64,000 nt of DNA from Bothriochloa decipiens (Eukaryota; Streptophyta; Magnoliopsida; Poales; Poaceae): positions 12,054,601-12,118,600 of the forward strand of contig CM041633.1 of the NCBI GenBank assembly GCA_023333625.1, written 5' to 3'. Positions 11,441 to 24,239 of this stretch are shown one piece after another. The first letter of the stretch is position 1; every line of letters starts with the position of its first letter. Position numbers and translations under genes: made by a program. The notes under the pieces were generated by a model that saw nothing but the letters and a program-made list of their open reading frames with translations, was not told the DNA's origin and made no database searches.

Positions 11441-12912
11441 TACCTCTGGAACACATATCCGATTGCCATACCATAAGGTACCCTCTTCATCAATGTAGAA
11501 ACCAGGTGCCTTTCCTTCTGCTAACTTCTTCACTATATACTTTGGATCATCATCTCCCAATTGACCCTTACGAATCTCTTTCTCTAAGGTTGGTGTCACC
11601 TCTATCTCCATAGCATTAGTAACAAGTGTAAGGTTCAAATGAGCAAACTCTACACACAACTGATCAGATTCAAGTGTCACCCGAAGCTCATTAGCATGCT
11701 TCTTTCTACTAAGTGCTTCGGCCACGACATTTTCGTTCCTAGGATGGTAGTACATATCAAAATCATAATCATTTAACAGTTCCAACCAACAGCGTTGTCT
11801 CATGTTCAAATCAGACTGAGTAAAGATGTACTTCAAGCTCTTGTGGTCAGTGAAGATATCAGTCTTGTGCCCAATCAGATAGTGTCACCAAATCTTCAGA
11901 GCATGAACCACAGCTGCTAATTCTAGGTCATGAGTGGGATAATTAAGCTCATGTTTCCTCAACTACCTCGAAGCATAAGCGACAACTCTACCTTCTTGCA
12001 TAAGAACACACCCCAAACCCAAACGAGATGCATCACAATAGATCGAGAACTTTTTGCTTAGGTCTGGCAATACCAACACTGGAGCGGTTGTCAACCTCTT
12101 CTTGAATTCGTCAAAACTAGCTTGACACTTGTCAGACCACACAAACTTGGAAAACTTCTCTAGTAATGCTGTCAATGGCTTAGCAATCTTCGAGAATCCT
12201 TCAATGAATCTACTATAATAACCAGCCAACCCAAGAAAACTGTAAATCTCGCTGACATCGGTAGGTTGCTTCTAGTTCAACACATCTTTCACCTTACTTG
12301 GATCAACTGCTATCCCACCATTAGAAATAACATGGCCAAGGGAAGAGACTTCCTCTAACCAGAATTCACACTTGCTCTTCTTAGCATAAAGTTTGTGCTC
12401 TCTAAGCTTCTGCAGGACTAACCTCAAATGTTCTGCATGTTCTTCCTTGTTCTTTGAGAATACCAGAATGTCATCAATAAAAACCACAATGAACTTATCT
12501 AGATACTCCATAAACACCTTGTTCATCAAGTACATGAAGTAGGAAGGTGCATTGGTCAACCTAAAAGATATAACTGTATACTCATACAACCCATACCTGG
12601 TAGTGAATGCCGTCTTCGGTATATCTGAACTCTGAATCTTGAACTGATGATATCCAGAACGTAGGTCAATCTTAGAGAACACACAGGCACCTCTCAATTG
12701 ATCAAACAAATCATCAATCCTGGGCAATGGTACTTGTTCTTGATGGTAACCTCTTTGAGAGAGCGATAATCAACACACATTCGCTGAGTTCCATCTTTCT
12801 TAGCAACAAAAATCACAGGAGAACCCCAAGGTGATGCATTAGGATGAATGAAACCCTTCTCTTCTAATTCCTTTAACTGCTTCTTAAGTTCTTCTAGTTC
12901 ATTACCCCCCAT
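11426..12912 (-). pseudogene. Reverse transcriptase and RNase H of the Tekay-type pol
   Basis: The RT fingers read KKDGTQRMCVDYRSL. The palm has KIDLRSGYHQ and the catalytic FIDDILVFSK. The usual FGLTNAP block is FRLTNAP here, a Gly-to-Arg change at a conserved site. The RT-RNase H connection CEFWLEEVSSLGHVIS follows, then the RNase H YCDASRLGLGCVL and TDH-like region and the end of the domain at YHPRNENVVAEALSRK. Frameshifts near 12700, 12270 and 11840-11960 split the domains. This module copied the element's RNA into DNA and removed the RNA strand. It is clearly non-functional. Confidence 0.9.
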
Positions 12913-13615
12913 TCTATATGACGCTTAGCTATGGGTGCAGTGCTAGGTAATAACTCAATAATAAATTCAATGTCACAGTCAGGTGGCATACCTGGCAAGT
13001 CATCGGGGAACACATCCGGGAATTCCTCCACCACCTGATTCTGAGGATCTACATTGTCAACAAGTTGATCAGTGTAGCTGTAGGTGGCGCTTGCACTCTG
13101 ACATCAACATTGATTCTGTCTCCTTTTGGTGTAGTCAGATCCACAACCCTCTCTTTACACTTTATCATAGCTTGGTGAGCTTCCGTCTAGTCCAACCCCA
13201 TAATTAAATCAATACCAGATGCATTCAACACTACAGGATATGCTAAAAAGTCTACCCCCTTAAGTGAAGGTTAGATAAGGGGCAGTAGTAAGAAGCTGGT
13301 ATAGCACCCCCCAGTGAATTTACTACCATTTGGTTCTTCATGGCTACAACTGGTATGCTATGCTTTCTAACAAATGCTTGTGAAGGAATGCAAAGCTCTA
13401 GAATCTAAAAGTACAGTAGCGGAGATAGAGTTGATGTTGAACATACCCAGCATAACCTCTGATGCTTCCCGAGCTATCTCAGTGGACACATGGTTCACCC
13501 TTCCATGATTAGCATATGACTTCTGGTTACCATTCTTCTTATGAGGTGTGTGTTGGCTTGATTTCCCAGGACAGTTATTAGCATAATGCCCAGGCTCCCC
13601 ACAACAATAACACAC
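12913..13615 (-). pseudogene. Zinc knuckle and aspartic protease of the Tekay-type polyprotein
   Basis: The CCHC knuckle reads CYCCGEPGHYANNC (C-x2-C-x4-H-x4-C) and would bind genomic RNA. The protease follows, but its active-site triad is DSR instead of DSG (ATVLLDSRALHSF), which should abolish catalysis. The protease tail with IDLIMGLD is readable further on, after stops. A flap region and linker lead to RT at 12912. The damage fits the general decay of the element. Confidence 0.85.
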
Positions 13616-14600
13616 CTGAGGAGTATGGGGACTACTCTTAAGAGGCGTGTTGTTGGGTGTAGTAAGGCGTGGAGTTTGATATCTAGATTGCTGCTGCGGC
13701 CGTCGATTCCCCTGCTGCTGGTGATTTCCATTCTTGCACTGAGCATACTGACCATGGTATCTCTGGCTGACCGGTCCCTAGAACTTCTCCTGGAAGCCCT
13801 GATGAAATTTAGAGCAAAAACATGAATTGTTTCCAAAGCCCTGTCCATTCATCTTCCTTTTCTTGTCCTACGACAGACGTTCATTGTCCAACACAATAGC
13901 ACTATTTACCAATTCCTCAAAGGTATCATACATATTACCCTTCAGCTGCAGCCTGAGTTCATAGTATATGCCATTGAGGAAATGACTCCGCTTGTCAACA
14001 TCCCTTAGTACTTCATGGGGAGCATAGCGAGCCAACTCCTCAAACTTAGCATGGTACTCACTTATGGTCATAGAGCCCATTTTGAGATTCCTGAATTCAT
14101 CTTGTTTCTGCTCTATGAGACCCTCCGGAATGTGGCGGGCCTTGAAGTCCCTCTGAAAGACCGCCTAAGTGATGGCAGGAGCATTACTGGGATGTGTAGC
14201 TTGATATGACTCCCACCAGGTCTGAGCAGCTCCCTGGAGTTGCCCTGAAGCGTACAACACTTTCTCGGCATCATTGCACTGTGCGAGATTCAAATGCTTC
14301 TCCACAGCACGCAACTAGTCTTCCATGTCCAAAGGATTAATAGTGTGAGTAAACACAGGAGGATGACCTTGCATAAAGTCCCTGCATTTATCCCTGGGTG
14401 GTTGTGCATATGGTAATCCTCCAGCTTGCATAGTCTGCACCAACTGGGTCATAGCGTGCATCATATGCATCTGTGTCTCCCTCATTTCCTCATTGGTGAT
14501 ATGTCCAGCACCATGACCTCTACCATGGTTACCTCTTCCACCCAGAGCAGCCTCTGTATCCCAACAAAAATCAAAGCTTAGAGAGATTCAGGATACAAAT
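13616..14600 (-). pseudogene. Gag of the Tekay-type element
   Basis: A capsid-like region is readable in one main frame with in-frame TAG codons (for example near 14319 and 14166). Motifs are HPPVFTHTINPLDMED, a QTWWESY helix, FQRDFKARHIPEGL, MTISEYHAKFEELARYAPH and LRLQLKGNMYDTFEELV, the retrotransposon gag fold family. A frameshift lies before 13850. The first residues are uncertain: a good splice-acceptor-like TTTTGTTGGGATACAG on the minus strand sits near 14552, so the real N-terminus may come from an upstream exon. Confidence 0.85.
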
Positions 14601-15248
14601 CACTTATGTAAAAATAAGGATTGTAAAACTAAAAATTTTTGGGCTAGCTTCAATTTCATCAGTGCAGAAAAACAGTCATAACTTGAGCTCCATGCATCAA
14701 AAGGAAACGTTCTATACATGGTCAGAAAGGCTAAGAAATTATCTAAAACTTTTGTTCAGACCATATTACCAGATTCTATCATCTAAGCCATCGAATTAAT
14801 CAAACAACAGAAACTATTTAGAAATTCTAGACAGCACTAAACATCAGATTGCGATAGACATAACTTCTAACTCAGAATGGATATAGACATGATTATTATG
14901 GGAATTGATAGATAAAGAAGTCTAGTTTCACCTAGAAAAATCTCATAAGCATTGGACAAACCAATTTTGAGATATAACTAGAATATCATAGATTGCTCAG
15001 AAAATAGCAAAGGTAGAGACAGGACAAACCAACCCCAAACTCAAATTATTCAAACTTTAAACTTATTATTGTTGACTAAGGAACTTGCAGACATGCCCAT
15101 AAAGCTCCAGCACTCACACAAAAATCAAAATCATCCATCTTACATAATCATAAATCATCAAGCACTCAAAGTTCACAAACACTAATATGACACGACTAAA
15201 CTTGACTCACGGTACTAATAATGTGCCTATTACATAAGGGTTTGCAAG
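14601..15248 (-). other. Non-coding spacer between leader ORF and gag
   Basis: AT-rich, stops in all frames. It ends with an acceptor-like pyrimidine stretch before gag, so it may be an intron that joins leader and gag in processed transcripts. This is inference; no donor was fixed. Confidence 0.4.
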
Positions 15249-16126
15249 CTAAGGTCGAAGCTCGTGGTTCAGCCGTTCATAAATCTTTGGTTGTCCAGTC
15301 ATGGTCCTGAGCCTATCAATTTCTTCTTGCTGCTCTTTAATCTTCTGCGCCTGCTGGTCCACCGTGCTTACCAAGCGCTGATGCGTGAGCATCATGTCAC
15401 AAGCAAATTGTGCCAATTCCTATGACTTAGGTGGAAAATCCTGAGGACTCATCATAACCAATCCATCCTCCATACTATAGTCAGCGCAGGCAAATAGCGA
15501 AACTCATCATCTCGCATATTTCCAAAGCGATGTCCACGGAGAGCAATCCAAGCTGTAAAAGCAGCACCCTCTATGTCATCCTCTTGAGTTGGACAAGGAC
15601 CAAAATGCTCATAGATCATCTCTATCCCATAGGAATTCTGCATCTCCCCTGGGGAACATATAGCCACATTTGTCTCCCAGTAAGTACCTTTCAACGGATG
15701 GGTATGTTGGAAACAAGTGTACTGCACAGCGGGGTCCCAATCAGTATAGTAATCACGAAGAAGCCTCATGAGTCAGATATGCGATCTGGTGTGACACTCT
15801 GGTACGCGAGAGATCTTCACAATCCATCCCATAGGAGCATGCGGTCCACCTCCTCCACCTGAACCACCCACAGACGGCGGTGGAGATTGACCACCATCTT
15901 GAGCTACTTGTATCGTCTCACCATTGCTGATGTCGAGGATCTCCTGCTCCTCCACAGGCGCCACTTCCTCCTCTTCTTCTTCAGCGACCTCCATTGGTTC
16001 TTCCTCTTCAACTTGAGGTGGTGTAGGAACCGGGGTTGGTGATGGCAGAACATCTTCCCTAGGCTCCATGGGATTGAACAGAGCACGATACTCAGCAGCA
16101 GTCATGCGGCGGGTATAAGGAGGCAT
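15249..16126 (-). pseudogene. Extra leader ORF of about 290 codons between primer-binding site and gag
   Basis: It starts with ATG at 16126 (MPPYTRRMTAAEYRALF), 172 bases inside the primer-binding site. Residues 1-60 are basic then proline-rich. Residues 45-70 are strongly acidic (EEEE/VAEEEEEEV). A glycine stretch follows near residue 100. The middle is a compact, aromatic-rich domain (LLRDYYTDWDPAV, YTCFQHTHPLKGTYWE, MIYEHFGPCPTQEDDIEGA, AFTAWIALRGHRFG). The C-terminus (about 15420-15249) reads as a coiled coil: QQAQKIKEQQEEIDRLRTM. Damage is modest: an in-frame TGA near 15775, a one-base frameshift near 15452 and a TAG near 15421. It is not gag, protease or envelope by any motif I know. 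Similar ORFs may occur in grass Tekay elements, but I cannot confirm that here. Confidence 0.7.
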
Positions 16127-16297
16127 CTACAAGATTTAGACATAGGTTAGAGTGGAGTCAAGATTTTCACTATAGAGTAAGTATAAGAGCATAAAAATTG
16201 AGTAAATTACAAGGTTAAAGTTAAGAAGCATGAAACTAGTGAAGCAAAGAAGACTAAGAACGACCATTCTATCTAGACTTGTGTCCTACAGTCAACA

Positions 16298-16311
16298 CGG
16301 CTCTGATATCA
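16298..16311 (-). other. Primer-binding site, initiator-Met type
   Basis: The minus strand reads TTGATATCAGAGCC just inside the LTR end GTGACA. It matches the plant initiator-Met primer site TGGTATCAGAGCC except for two substitutions. Confidence 0.85.
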
Positions 16312-16314
16312 ACT

Positions 16315-19207
16315 TGTCACACTCTATTTTTAAGGATAAAAATAGAATGTATAAATAGCCTTATATGGGCCTCAGGAATAGTCGCACATATAAGATGAAA
16401 AATTACAAAGAGTGTCTTTACCCTGTTTATTACATAACGAGCCAATATTTATTACAGAGTCTTGCACATAAACAAATAGATAGCACCACACAGGGACACA
16501 CCAACTGGTGAACAAGCATAGTACTCATCACAATAGCTCTCATTTCAACCTTCATCTGTTACCCATCCGGGATTTTCCAAAATTGAAAGTAAAGCAAGCG
16601 GAAGTACACAACCGTGCTCAACAAGCATAACATGGGTTAATGAGGCTCAATTAAGCTGACACTGTTTGACTGCATTTAGCTTTTATAAGAATCAATTTGA
16701 GCAATTAAGTAGCATCAAGGTGGCAAGTTTTTTCCAAAACCATCATGATCAATGTAACATAAATAAATAAATAACATAATAGTAGATAAATGAATATTTT
16801 AACATAACAGGAGAGATCATCATTAGTGTAAAGATTCCAAGGCCGCCCTAACCATAGGGCACGGACGATATATCGGTTTAACTCTACGCAGAGGTATGCA
16901 CTTTCACTATGAGTCATGCTCTATAGTAAAGTGGGTTAATTACTCCCAAGTCACCACAAAACATATAAAGCCCCCTATAGGTTCTTCTAACCAATCAGGG
17001 ACGCGAAAACATTAAGTGTAGGAACCCCCTTCCAATATGGCACAATCCTTCTTGGCTATACTCATAAGTATAGAGGTCGTCCTATACCCAACTCGTAGAC
17101 CACTAACAAGCTAGAAAACAAGGTCTATAGGTGACTAAAGCCAGATCCATATAGCCCTCGCAGATGTACGTTAAATCCCGGAGGTTCTGTTACAGACTAG
17201 CCCTCATGTGGTTAAAAGTCATTATTATTGTTCATGATACATATACTCATCAAGTCACAAGATCATAATATTCATTAAGCACTAGCATCATAACTACCCA
17301 ATGCAGCCCAAAGGTGTCAAGGAATCCAGATGACAACACCAAGTTATAATGTCTAAGGTATTCAAGTGAACACATGCATATGAAATATTATTTTTAGTGT
17401 ATAGGTAACAAGGAGGATCCATGCTATACTTTCCTTGGCTCACAAAGTCTTTCTCATCCTGCTGATCCTCAAAGTAGCCTTGCTCAACAAAACCCTCACC
17501 GTCTGAACTCGACATTAACAACCAACACCAAACAATCCAATCAAGCATACATACACAAAGCAAACAAAGAGTTATTAGAGGAACAGTACACCAAACTTAG
17601 CAAAACAGAATAAAAAGTTTATAAAACTATTCTACACACTGCCACAATCACACAGACGTCAAGTTCATCAAAAACGGAGTTGTAACGACGAAGATATGAA
17701 TTTTTAAAGATTTCCTATAGACAAATAAATACATTAAATATGAACTCAAAATATAAAGTCTACAAAAAACACCATCAGTGGCATCATTGCGTAGATTATG
17801 AATTTATGAATCTAACAAAATTTGAACGGACCAAAACGGAGTTAAAACAAAGAAGTTATAAGCGTTTATAGATAATGGCAAAACTATAAATAGATAAAAA
17901 TGTATTTGAAACTAAAAAAGGAAAAATACATTTTCTAGTGAAAGAAACATATTCTGGCTCTATCAAAAGGGAAAATACGCTTTCCAGTGGATAAAGCGTA
18001 TTATGGATTTGTAGAAAGGAAAACTACGCTTTCTAGTGGAGAAAACGTATTCTAACGAAACCGCAAAGGATTCTTAATAAAATAGATCAAAGGCTAGGGG
18101 GTTTTTGGCAAAATTATCAGCCAAACGGGTATCGGGCGATTAGATCCGTCTGATCCAAAATGGACGGCCAAGATTAGGCCATGGAGACCCCCGACGGTGC
18201 TCCAGTCGGAAACAGAACTCCGGCGCGGCGGATTCCATGGCCGGCGGCAAGGAGCTCGTCGGTGTAGGTCAAACTGGCTCTTCCAGTCATGAAAATGGGC
18301 ACGGCCGGTACCTTTCGAATGCAAGGAACAAGCTGCGCTCAACTATGTAGAAGATGGAGGCCGAGACAAAGCAAGGACGGCGGGCGGCTCGACGCGACAA
18401 ATGGCGACACCCTGCAAATGGCGGCGACTCGGGTTAGGCCAACTTGAACCGAAAGAGTAGCACACAGGTGCTCAAGGGGTCAAGGCGAAGGTTTAGAGCC
18501 CACTTACGGCAACGATGAACCAATGGTCACGACGAATTTTGAGTCCCAGTGGAAACTCGATGGCGGCTAGGGTTTCGGCGGCGCTGGTGCTCAAGCAAAG
18601 CAAGGGCGGCACTGACTAGGGTTCGGAGAGGAGTTGCGGCCATGGATTAAATGTTTATATAGCCTGGAGGCGTGGGGGCGAGCGACCAAGCTGCATGGAG
18701 GCAGCACGGGTCGCAGTCGGTCGTCTGGCTCGACGCTGGGTCGGAGAAGGAAGGAGGAGCATGGGCCCCACATGTCAGTCAGAGAGAGGGAGGCGACGCG
18801 CGGTGCGGCGGCCTTGCTGGGCTTCGGCCTGGCGGCCCAAGAAGAAGAAGGCGAACGGGCCGCGCGCGGAGAGGAGCAACGGGCCGAGTGCGGAAAAGGA
18901 AAGAGAAGCCGGCCGGGCCGCCTGAGCTGGTCGGGCCAAAAGGAAAGGAGGGGAGAAGAGGGAAAAGAAATCTGTTTTCTTTTATTTGAATCTTTTTCAA
19001 AAGCATTTTCAAAGAGATTTTGAATTCCAATTTGAATCCAACCAAAACCAAACATCACACAATAAAATATGCACCAGCATGAATGCAAAACTTGTTTCTT
19101 GACCTTGGATTAATTTTGATTTTATAAAAATAATTATTTTGCCCCAAAAATGCTAATTTAAAAACAAATTGACTATTTTAAAATCCTAAAAAGTTTAGGG
19201 TGTTACA
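16315..19207 (-). repeat. Complete 5' LTR of the Tekay-type element
   Basis: On the minus strand it runs from TGTAACACCC (19207) to GTGACA (16315), 2893 bases with TG...CA ends. It has a GC-rich U3 and promoter at 18600-18960 and an AT-rich long R-U5. It is homologous, in opposite orientation, to the LTR at 53318-55622. Apparent ORFs inside it, such as those near 18591-19088, are composition artefacts. Confidence 0.92.
18654..18664 (-). promoter_or_regulatory. LTR TATA box (5' copy)
   Basis: GGCTATATAAAC on the minus strand, with a GC-rich leader-like stretch downstream. It would drive transcription of the element toward lower coordinates. Confidence 0.65.
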
Positions 19208-20902
19208 CGTGAGATGGTGAATCTAAGCAACCGGATGGATGGCAGAGGCTGCAGGCAAAGTAGTCCTGATAAACAACAGCATAATCCTTACTCGGATTCG
19301 AACAGTCTCGCCATCCAGTAACTTCCACCCACTGGCTGGAATGTGACTAGCCTTGTCCAAATCCATGGACATCTCCTCAATCTTGAACGAGCGGCCAAAA
19401 TTATAAGTAATGTTTGCCATTTCTTCGCTGTCTGCAGGGCCGACCACATCACAATCGGAAGCTTCGATGGCAGACAACATCTCCTCCAGTTCCTAAGCCT
19501 TCGCAGCCGCAAGCATACTCTCCTCAGAACGCGCTACCTAGCTGCTGTCAGCACGGGCGTGTGAGTTATGAATGAACAAGTGGTATCAAGCCTAGGATAG
19601 CAAAGAGAAAAATAAACAAGGGCCAGGTTGGGGGATAAGCATCCTCCACCCACAACCCCCATTTTATATAGGGTATGAAGCGACACCTTGTCTTCCGAGC
19701 CCAAAGGGCGGACCCAACGGTCATAACATTTCAAAAGGTTACGGTGCAAATGACAAGAAAACCAATTAGAGGCCTGGTCCATTACAAAACAAGCAACGGG
19801 GAGGGGAGCATAGCCTCTGTGACCCGAGGCTGAAACCCCGTAGCACGGCCGCTTCATCTCTGCCGCGCAACCCAACGAATTTGAGGGTGGAGGCCCATCT
19901 ACACCATACCTCACCCTCATTGGGGGAATGTTGGGGGACGGAGCCCTAGGACACCGGAGGTTGCGCCCCGGACGTCCGATCGGCCCTATCCCATCATGAG
20001 CAGGCTCGTAATGGGCATACCTCTTTTTTTCTTTCATAAATACAATTGCAGGTACGGAGCGGAGGCCACCTCGCTAATGGCGGAGGTCTGAGCCACCAGA
20101 ATGGATGCATTAAGGAGAATGGCAGAGGATGTGTAGCTGACTAGGAGAGGAGGATCTATTCTCGACCTAGGGCTGCCCAAGCCCATCGAGCGTGCTGGGA
20201 AATGACCATGAGGCCCCAACGTTGTGTGGACTAGAGAAAGGATATTCTCCGAAATATCCTTAGGCGATCGAAGGAGTTTTGTGTAATTGTGTGTTGTACA
20301 GTGCCCCACACTATAAAAGGCTCCTTTCCCAACAGTTTAAAGAGAGAGGTCCCCTTGTGTAACTAAATACCTTACTCTTAATGCAACATGTTTGACCTTC
20401 GTGAGGATTTCATTACTCCACATTCTTAAATCTGCTGGACTCTCAAACCCAATAACATTATATTTATCATTGACAGGGATCAGCCTAGCCCCAGGCTCCA
20501 TGATAGGCAGCATCTGCCAACCCATTTGACACATCTACCCTCTCAATAAAAGACTAGAAAACTGTAGGAGTAATAGCCAAAGCAAGGCTGTGGTAAATAT
20601 TCTCCATTGGGCCATTAGCATATTATGCACATTCCTAATTAAAACTCCATTCCAAAAACCCCTTGAACGACTACAACAAGACATGCACATGCCTAACAAA
20701 AAACTCCATCTGAAAATCCAGTGAAAAAATGGTTCTTGAAGAAAATAGTACCTTTTACAAGTTGTCTCATTAAAAACATTATGTAAGAAACCTTGTGGAA
20801 AGAATCATATAGAAAAAATGCACAACACTTAACAATTCTGGTCATTTCTTCTACAGGACATTCCAGTATGTAAAAAAGCATCAAATCCACCACCCATACT
20901 TC
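19208..20902. other. Unassigned flank of the Tekay-type element
   Basis: A minus frame at 19223-19480 (about 85 residues, with SEEMANITYNFGRSFKIEEM) and a longer one at 19534-20037 are open but show no family motif. A TATA-like CACTATAAAAGGC lies at 20309-20321, and the surrounding texture suggests an unidentified LTR or promoter-bearing repeat. No gene is claimed. Confidence 0.4.
20311..20319 (+). promoter_or_regulatory. Isolated TATA-like box
   Basis: CTATAAAAGG is followed by a C-rich stretch, in the manner of plant or LTR promoters. No downstream gene was recognised. Confidence 0.35.
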
Positions 20903-21410
20903 ATACTACAGATGAGTTTCCTGAGGCACGTCTGTAGTAAGATGTTGCATGGATCATTAGTATGGTAGACCCGTCTATGCATGTGCATTGGATTGTTGTA
21001 TGTAGTGTGTGGCTACACATGTGAAAAATAGAACTTTGATTTGTGTTGTGCTAGAACAGTGTGCTACAACTTGTTGTGGATTATATTTGCACGTTCGTTT
21101 GTGGAGCTACACTTTGAGTAATTAAACATTAATTTGTGTTGTATGTGTCCATGTTACTGTACATGATTAAGAGAGACAATTGCCTGATTGTAGGTAAATG
21201 AAATTGTTACTATAGACGCGTCTTCAAGGTAAGCGTTGCTGGTTAATGTTTACTGCAAACGCGTTTTGTTTGTCACAGACGTTCGTTTAGTGATGCACGT
21301 CTGTGGTATTTTCTTATTACAGACGTGTGTAAGGGCGTCTATAATAAGTTCCACAGACGCCTTAGGATAGACGTGTGTAAGCGCGTCTGTAATAAGTTTT
21401 TTTTACATCG
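20903..21410. repeat. CAGACG-rich repeat cluster, possible small CACTA-like element
   Basis: The left side begins ATACTACAGATG, with GCACGTCTGTAGTAAG soon after. The right side has repeated ACAGACGTGTGTAAG, GCGTCTATAATAAG and GCGCGTCTGTAATAAG. Direct and inverted CAGACG copies at both ends resemble the subterminal arrays of CACTA elements. Exact ends and target duplications are not clear. Confidence 0.4.
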
Positions 21411-24239
21411 TCTATTCTCCGTGAATAGATTTCCATCTTCATCACATACTTTAATGTTGAACAAATTTATATAGTAGTTTACCTTCAAGGTAGATTCAAA
21501 AAGCCACTCTTTAAACATCAATATAGATTAGACATTGCGTTGGGTGTACCTAGCTGGTGTGAGGTGCAATGGGCGTGACAGACACAACTTTCCATGTCAA
21601 CGGCGCTAAGTTTGAATTTCTTGACGTGGCCTATGAGCTTCTTCCCTGGTGCCTCACATGCCTATTAAACTGCATAAAACCCATTGCAATGAACTAGTTA
21701 TCTGTTATCGTGGTGTCTTGTTGATGCCCTTGAGTTCCAAGCCCTGCATTTTGTCACTGACGCATGGGTATCCTATCACCCCCATGGGGACAATATATAA
21801 TATACCACCATCACCGAATGTAGAACAGACAACATTGCATACAATTTGTGGACATTAAATGCTTGGCTGTTGGGTATTTTTGCTGACTTGAGGGGGAGAG
21901 AGAGACAGTGGGAAGCCCGTGTCATTTCGGTGATACAACTTTGGCCCTAATTTCCATGATGAGGTTGACCGGCCAAGACAATTCAATATCTGATTCCACA
22001 AACATTTAATTTGCATGATGGCATTATGCCCCTTATTCTATCCCTTATAAAAGGTAGGAGCTCACAGAGAGCATATCCTTTGACTTAGAATAATAGAGTC
22101 GCATGGCAACAGACTTAGCAGAATCTTAAGGCTTTCACCCTGTAGATGCTAAGTTTATCTTTGTTCACATAAAAAGAATAATGCCACAAACACATCTATT
22201 TGTCATGTTTTGAAATAATGCTACAAGAATGTGTCGCGCTGGAGTTATAATCATGTATACATGTTAGTTACCAATTTACCATACACACCTCTAAATATGT
22301 CACAGGAAAAAAAATGGTAACCACAAAATTTTATGGATATGGACATGTCACCCCGACAGCTGGCACAGATTTTGGTGTGCTAATGAGATACAACAAGGGA
22401 AATACCCCGAAAATCTTCACCAACTTGATACACAGTAAGGCATAGATTTTGGCTTACGACCTACTTCACTAGATGGTTACATGTCATCGCTGCCTTTTGT
22501 GAAGACTGGCACATTTTGGTTCCACTTCATTTGTAACCCTGAAGGTGACATCATCTTGATGCCTTCCCTGTATTTTCCCAGAGTCATGTCTCCACGATCT
22601 CCTACAGGTAATGCTGGTCCTTCACTAAATGCAAGGTTCTGTAGATGTTATGTGAAGTCTTGCAATGAAGATCATATCTGGCAGTTGATTATTGGAAACA
22701 ATGACCGGCGGTCAGTTGGTATTGACATTGGAAGGTTTAAATTCATCGCAGAGAGAACATGGAAAGGATAATGATATCAGATAATACTTGGTATGTGTGA
22801 ATGGTAGTGGCCTGCTGAGAAACATTCTCAAGAAAACTGAAAGTCACTAAGAAGAGATCTACGTCTCGATACCATGTGCACACTAGTTGATGATCTGTAC
22901 AACTTCCACCAAAATAGTTGTAGCTCCTGAAACTGAACTTCAAACGGCAATAGACTTGAAAGGGAAACTAGACTTGATACTCTTTCAACCATTGTAATGT
23001 AAAAATGTCAACTCTGGAAGCTTGTAAACAATTTATAGGTTGTATATTAACATGTGTAACAAATCGGCATCATGATTGGATGAGTTAATCACTTGTTTCC
23101 ACTTTCAGCCCATCATCAATTATTTTTTTGTTTTCTTCATGAGTGCTTCATTAATCTTTTTTTGGCAAAGGATCTTGTCATAAGAACACTTGGGAGGTTG
23201 ATTGAGTCCACCTTCAATCTTTTAATGTGGTATACCAAAGCATGATCTTTCAGGTTCTCCTAGCATAGCACAGGCATCAATACGCTGTGCACAACTGTCT
23301 GATCTGCAGGTGACGTGCAGGTGCACACCAAACTTGATCGTGTCGACATTATGTGGCACTAAAGTGTCATTTCATTCCAATCGTAATATTCTGCCAAACC
23401 GGTAGCACTTGAGTATGCATTTTCCTTAACACAGTGACAGAGACAGTGGATTTTATGGTGCCACGATCCTGGCCTTGCATCATACCAAGCAGTCTTGCTA
23501 GTATGGCAATACTGCTCAATCATGGAACTCCATACCACACAAGATCTCTACTGGACATCTCTTTTGGGAGCATCTAGTAGTATTTTCCCTCCTGCCTCCA
23601 GTTCCTATCTAACCACACGAAACCAGGTTTCCAACTAAGTTGCATACCTCCAATCATTTCTACTCCTGCTAAGTTATTGATGTATCTGAATATCATGCCT
23701 CCCATGTCCTATATATATGGCTGTATAGAATCACTGTGGAAAAGGGAAAGTAGTTGCAGGTGACCAGGACAATTTAACATCTGGTTGCTCATGAATCTAA
23801 TTAGTTTGCTGAAGTTACTCCACCCCTTACTCCCAAGCCTGTGGTAGGATCTCATGGATCTTTCATTTATAAAACGACAACAATTATGTAATTAGTATAG
23901 TCTGTGAAAACCTTTCTATCTCAGTAATTTAAGTAACCACGATAATATAAAAAGAAGACTCGGGCACCCCAGGTCCTGCCTCACATGTCAACAGAGTTAG
24001 GAGCTACTCTGTGCCCTGCATATATCTATACATTAAGACAGTTTTTGTGTTCACCCTGTAATTCTGGTTTGAGCAGTTGCAAATCGTTGTCTTACAGAAC
24101 ATTGCTCCTCAACTAGTTGATTCCTCCTTCAATAACAATTAGTAGTCTCAAGCTTGTTATGTTGTGGATGTTCAAGTTCATAGGGTCTTACTTTTATTGT
24201 TATCCTTGATGTCTTGTCCTATGAAATGTTATATCTCGA
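21411..24239. other. Unassigned AT-rich region with weak gene-like traces
   Basis: A promoter-like CCCTTATAAAAGGTAGG sits at 22042-22058. Short plus-strand frames follow (about 22318-22446, and 22481-22771 with 96 residues). None shows a recognised domain, and stops and AT-rich gaps separate them. They may be remnants of a degraded gene or repeat. The rest shows nothing I can name. Confidence 0.35.

Larger units (their letters stand above)
588..19207 (-). mobile_element. Ty3/gypsy retrotransposon, Tekay-type chromovirus, decayed and interrupted
   Basis: Read on the minus strand, the order is 5' LTR (19207-16315), Met-type primer-binding site, leader ORF, gag with a CCHC knuckle, protease, RT, RNase H, integrase, chromodomain, polypurine tract and truncated 3' LTR (1223-588). 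A C-terminal chromodomain together with an LTR of about 2.9 kb that starts TGTAACACCC points to the Tekay lineage. Stops and frameshifts occur throughout, and the two LTR pieces differ visibly, so the insertion is old. An 8.9-kb CACTA element (1479-10362) splits pol. The distal part of the 3' LTR is missing, so no target duplication can be checked. Confidence 0.9.

Noticed and set aside
18591..19088. 165-residue minus frame with a WGPCSSFLLRPS-like tail, also seen at 570-967
   Set aside because: It lies in the U3 and promoter part of the Tekay LTR and its two copies, where no protein is encoded.
22318..22446. A YGYGHVTPTAG phrase suggesting a potassium-channel filter
   Set aside because: The rest of the frame lacks membrane segments and the expected TTVGYGD context; a short chance match.
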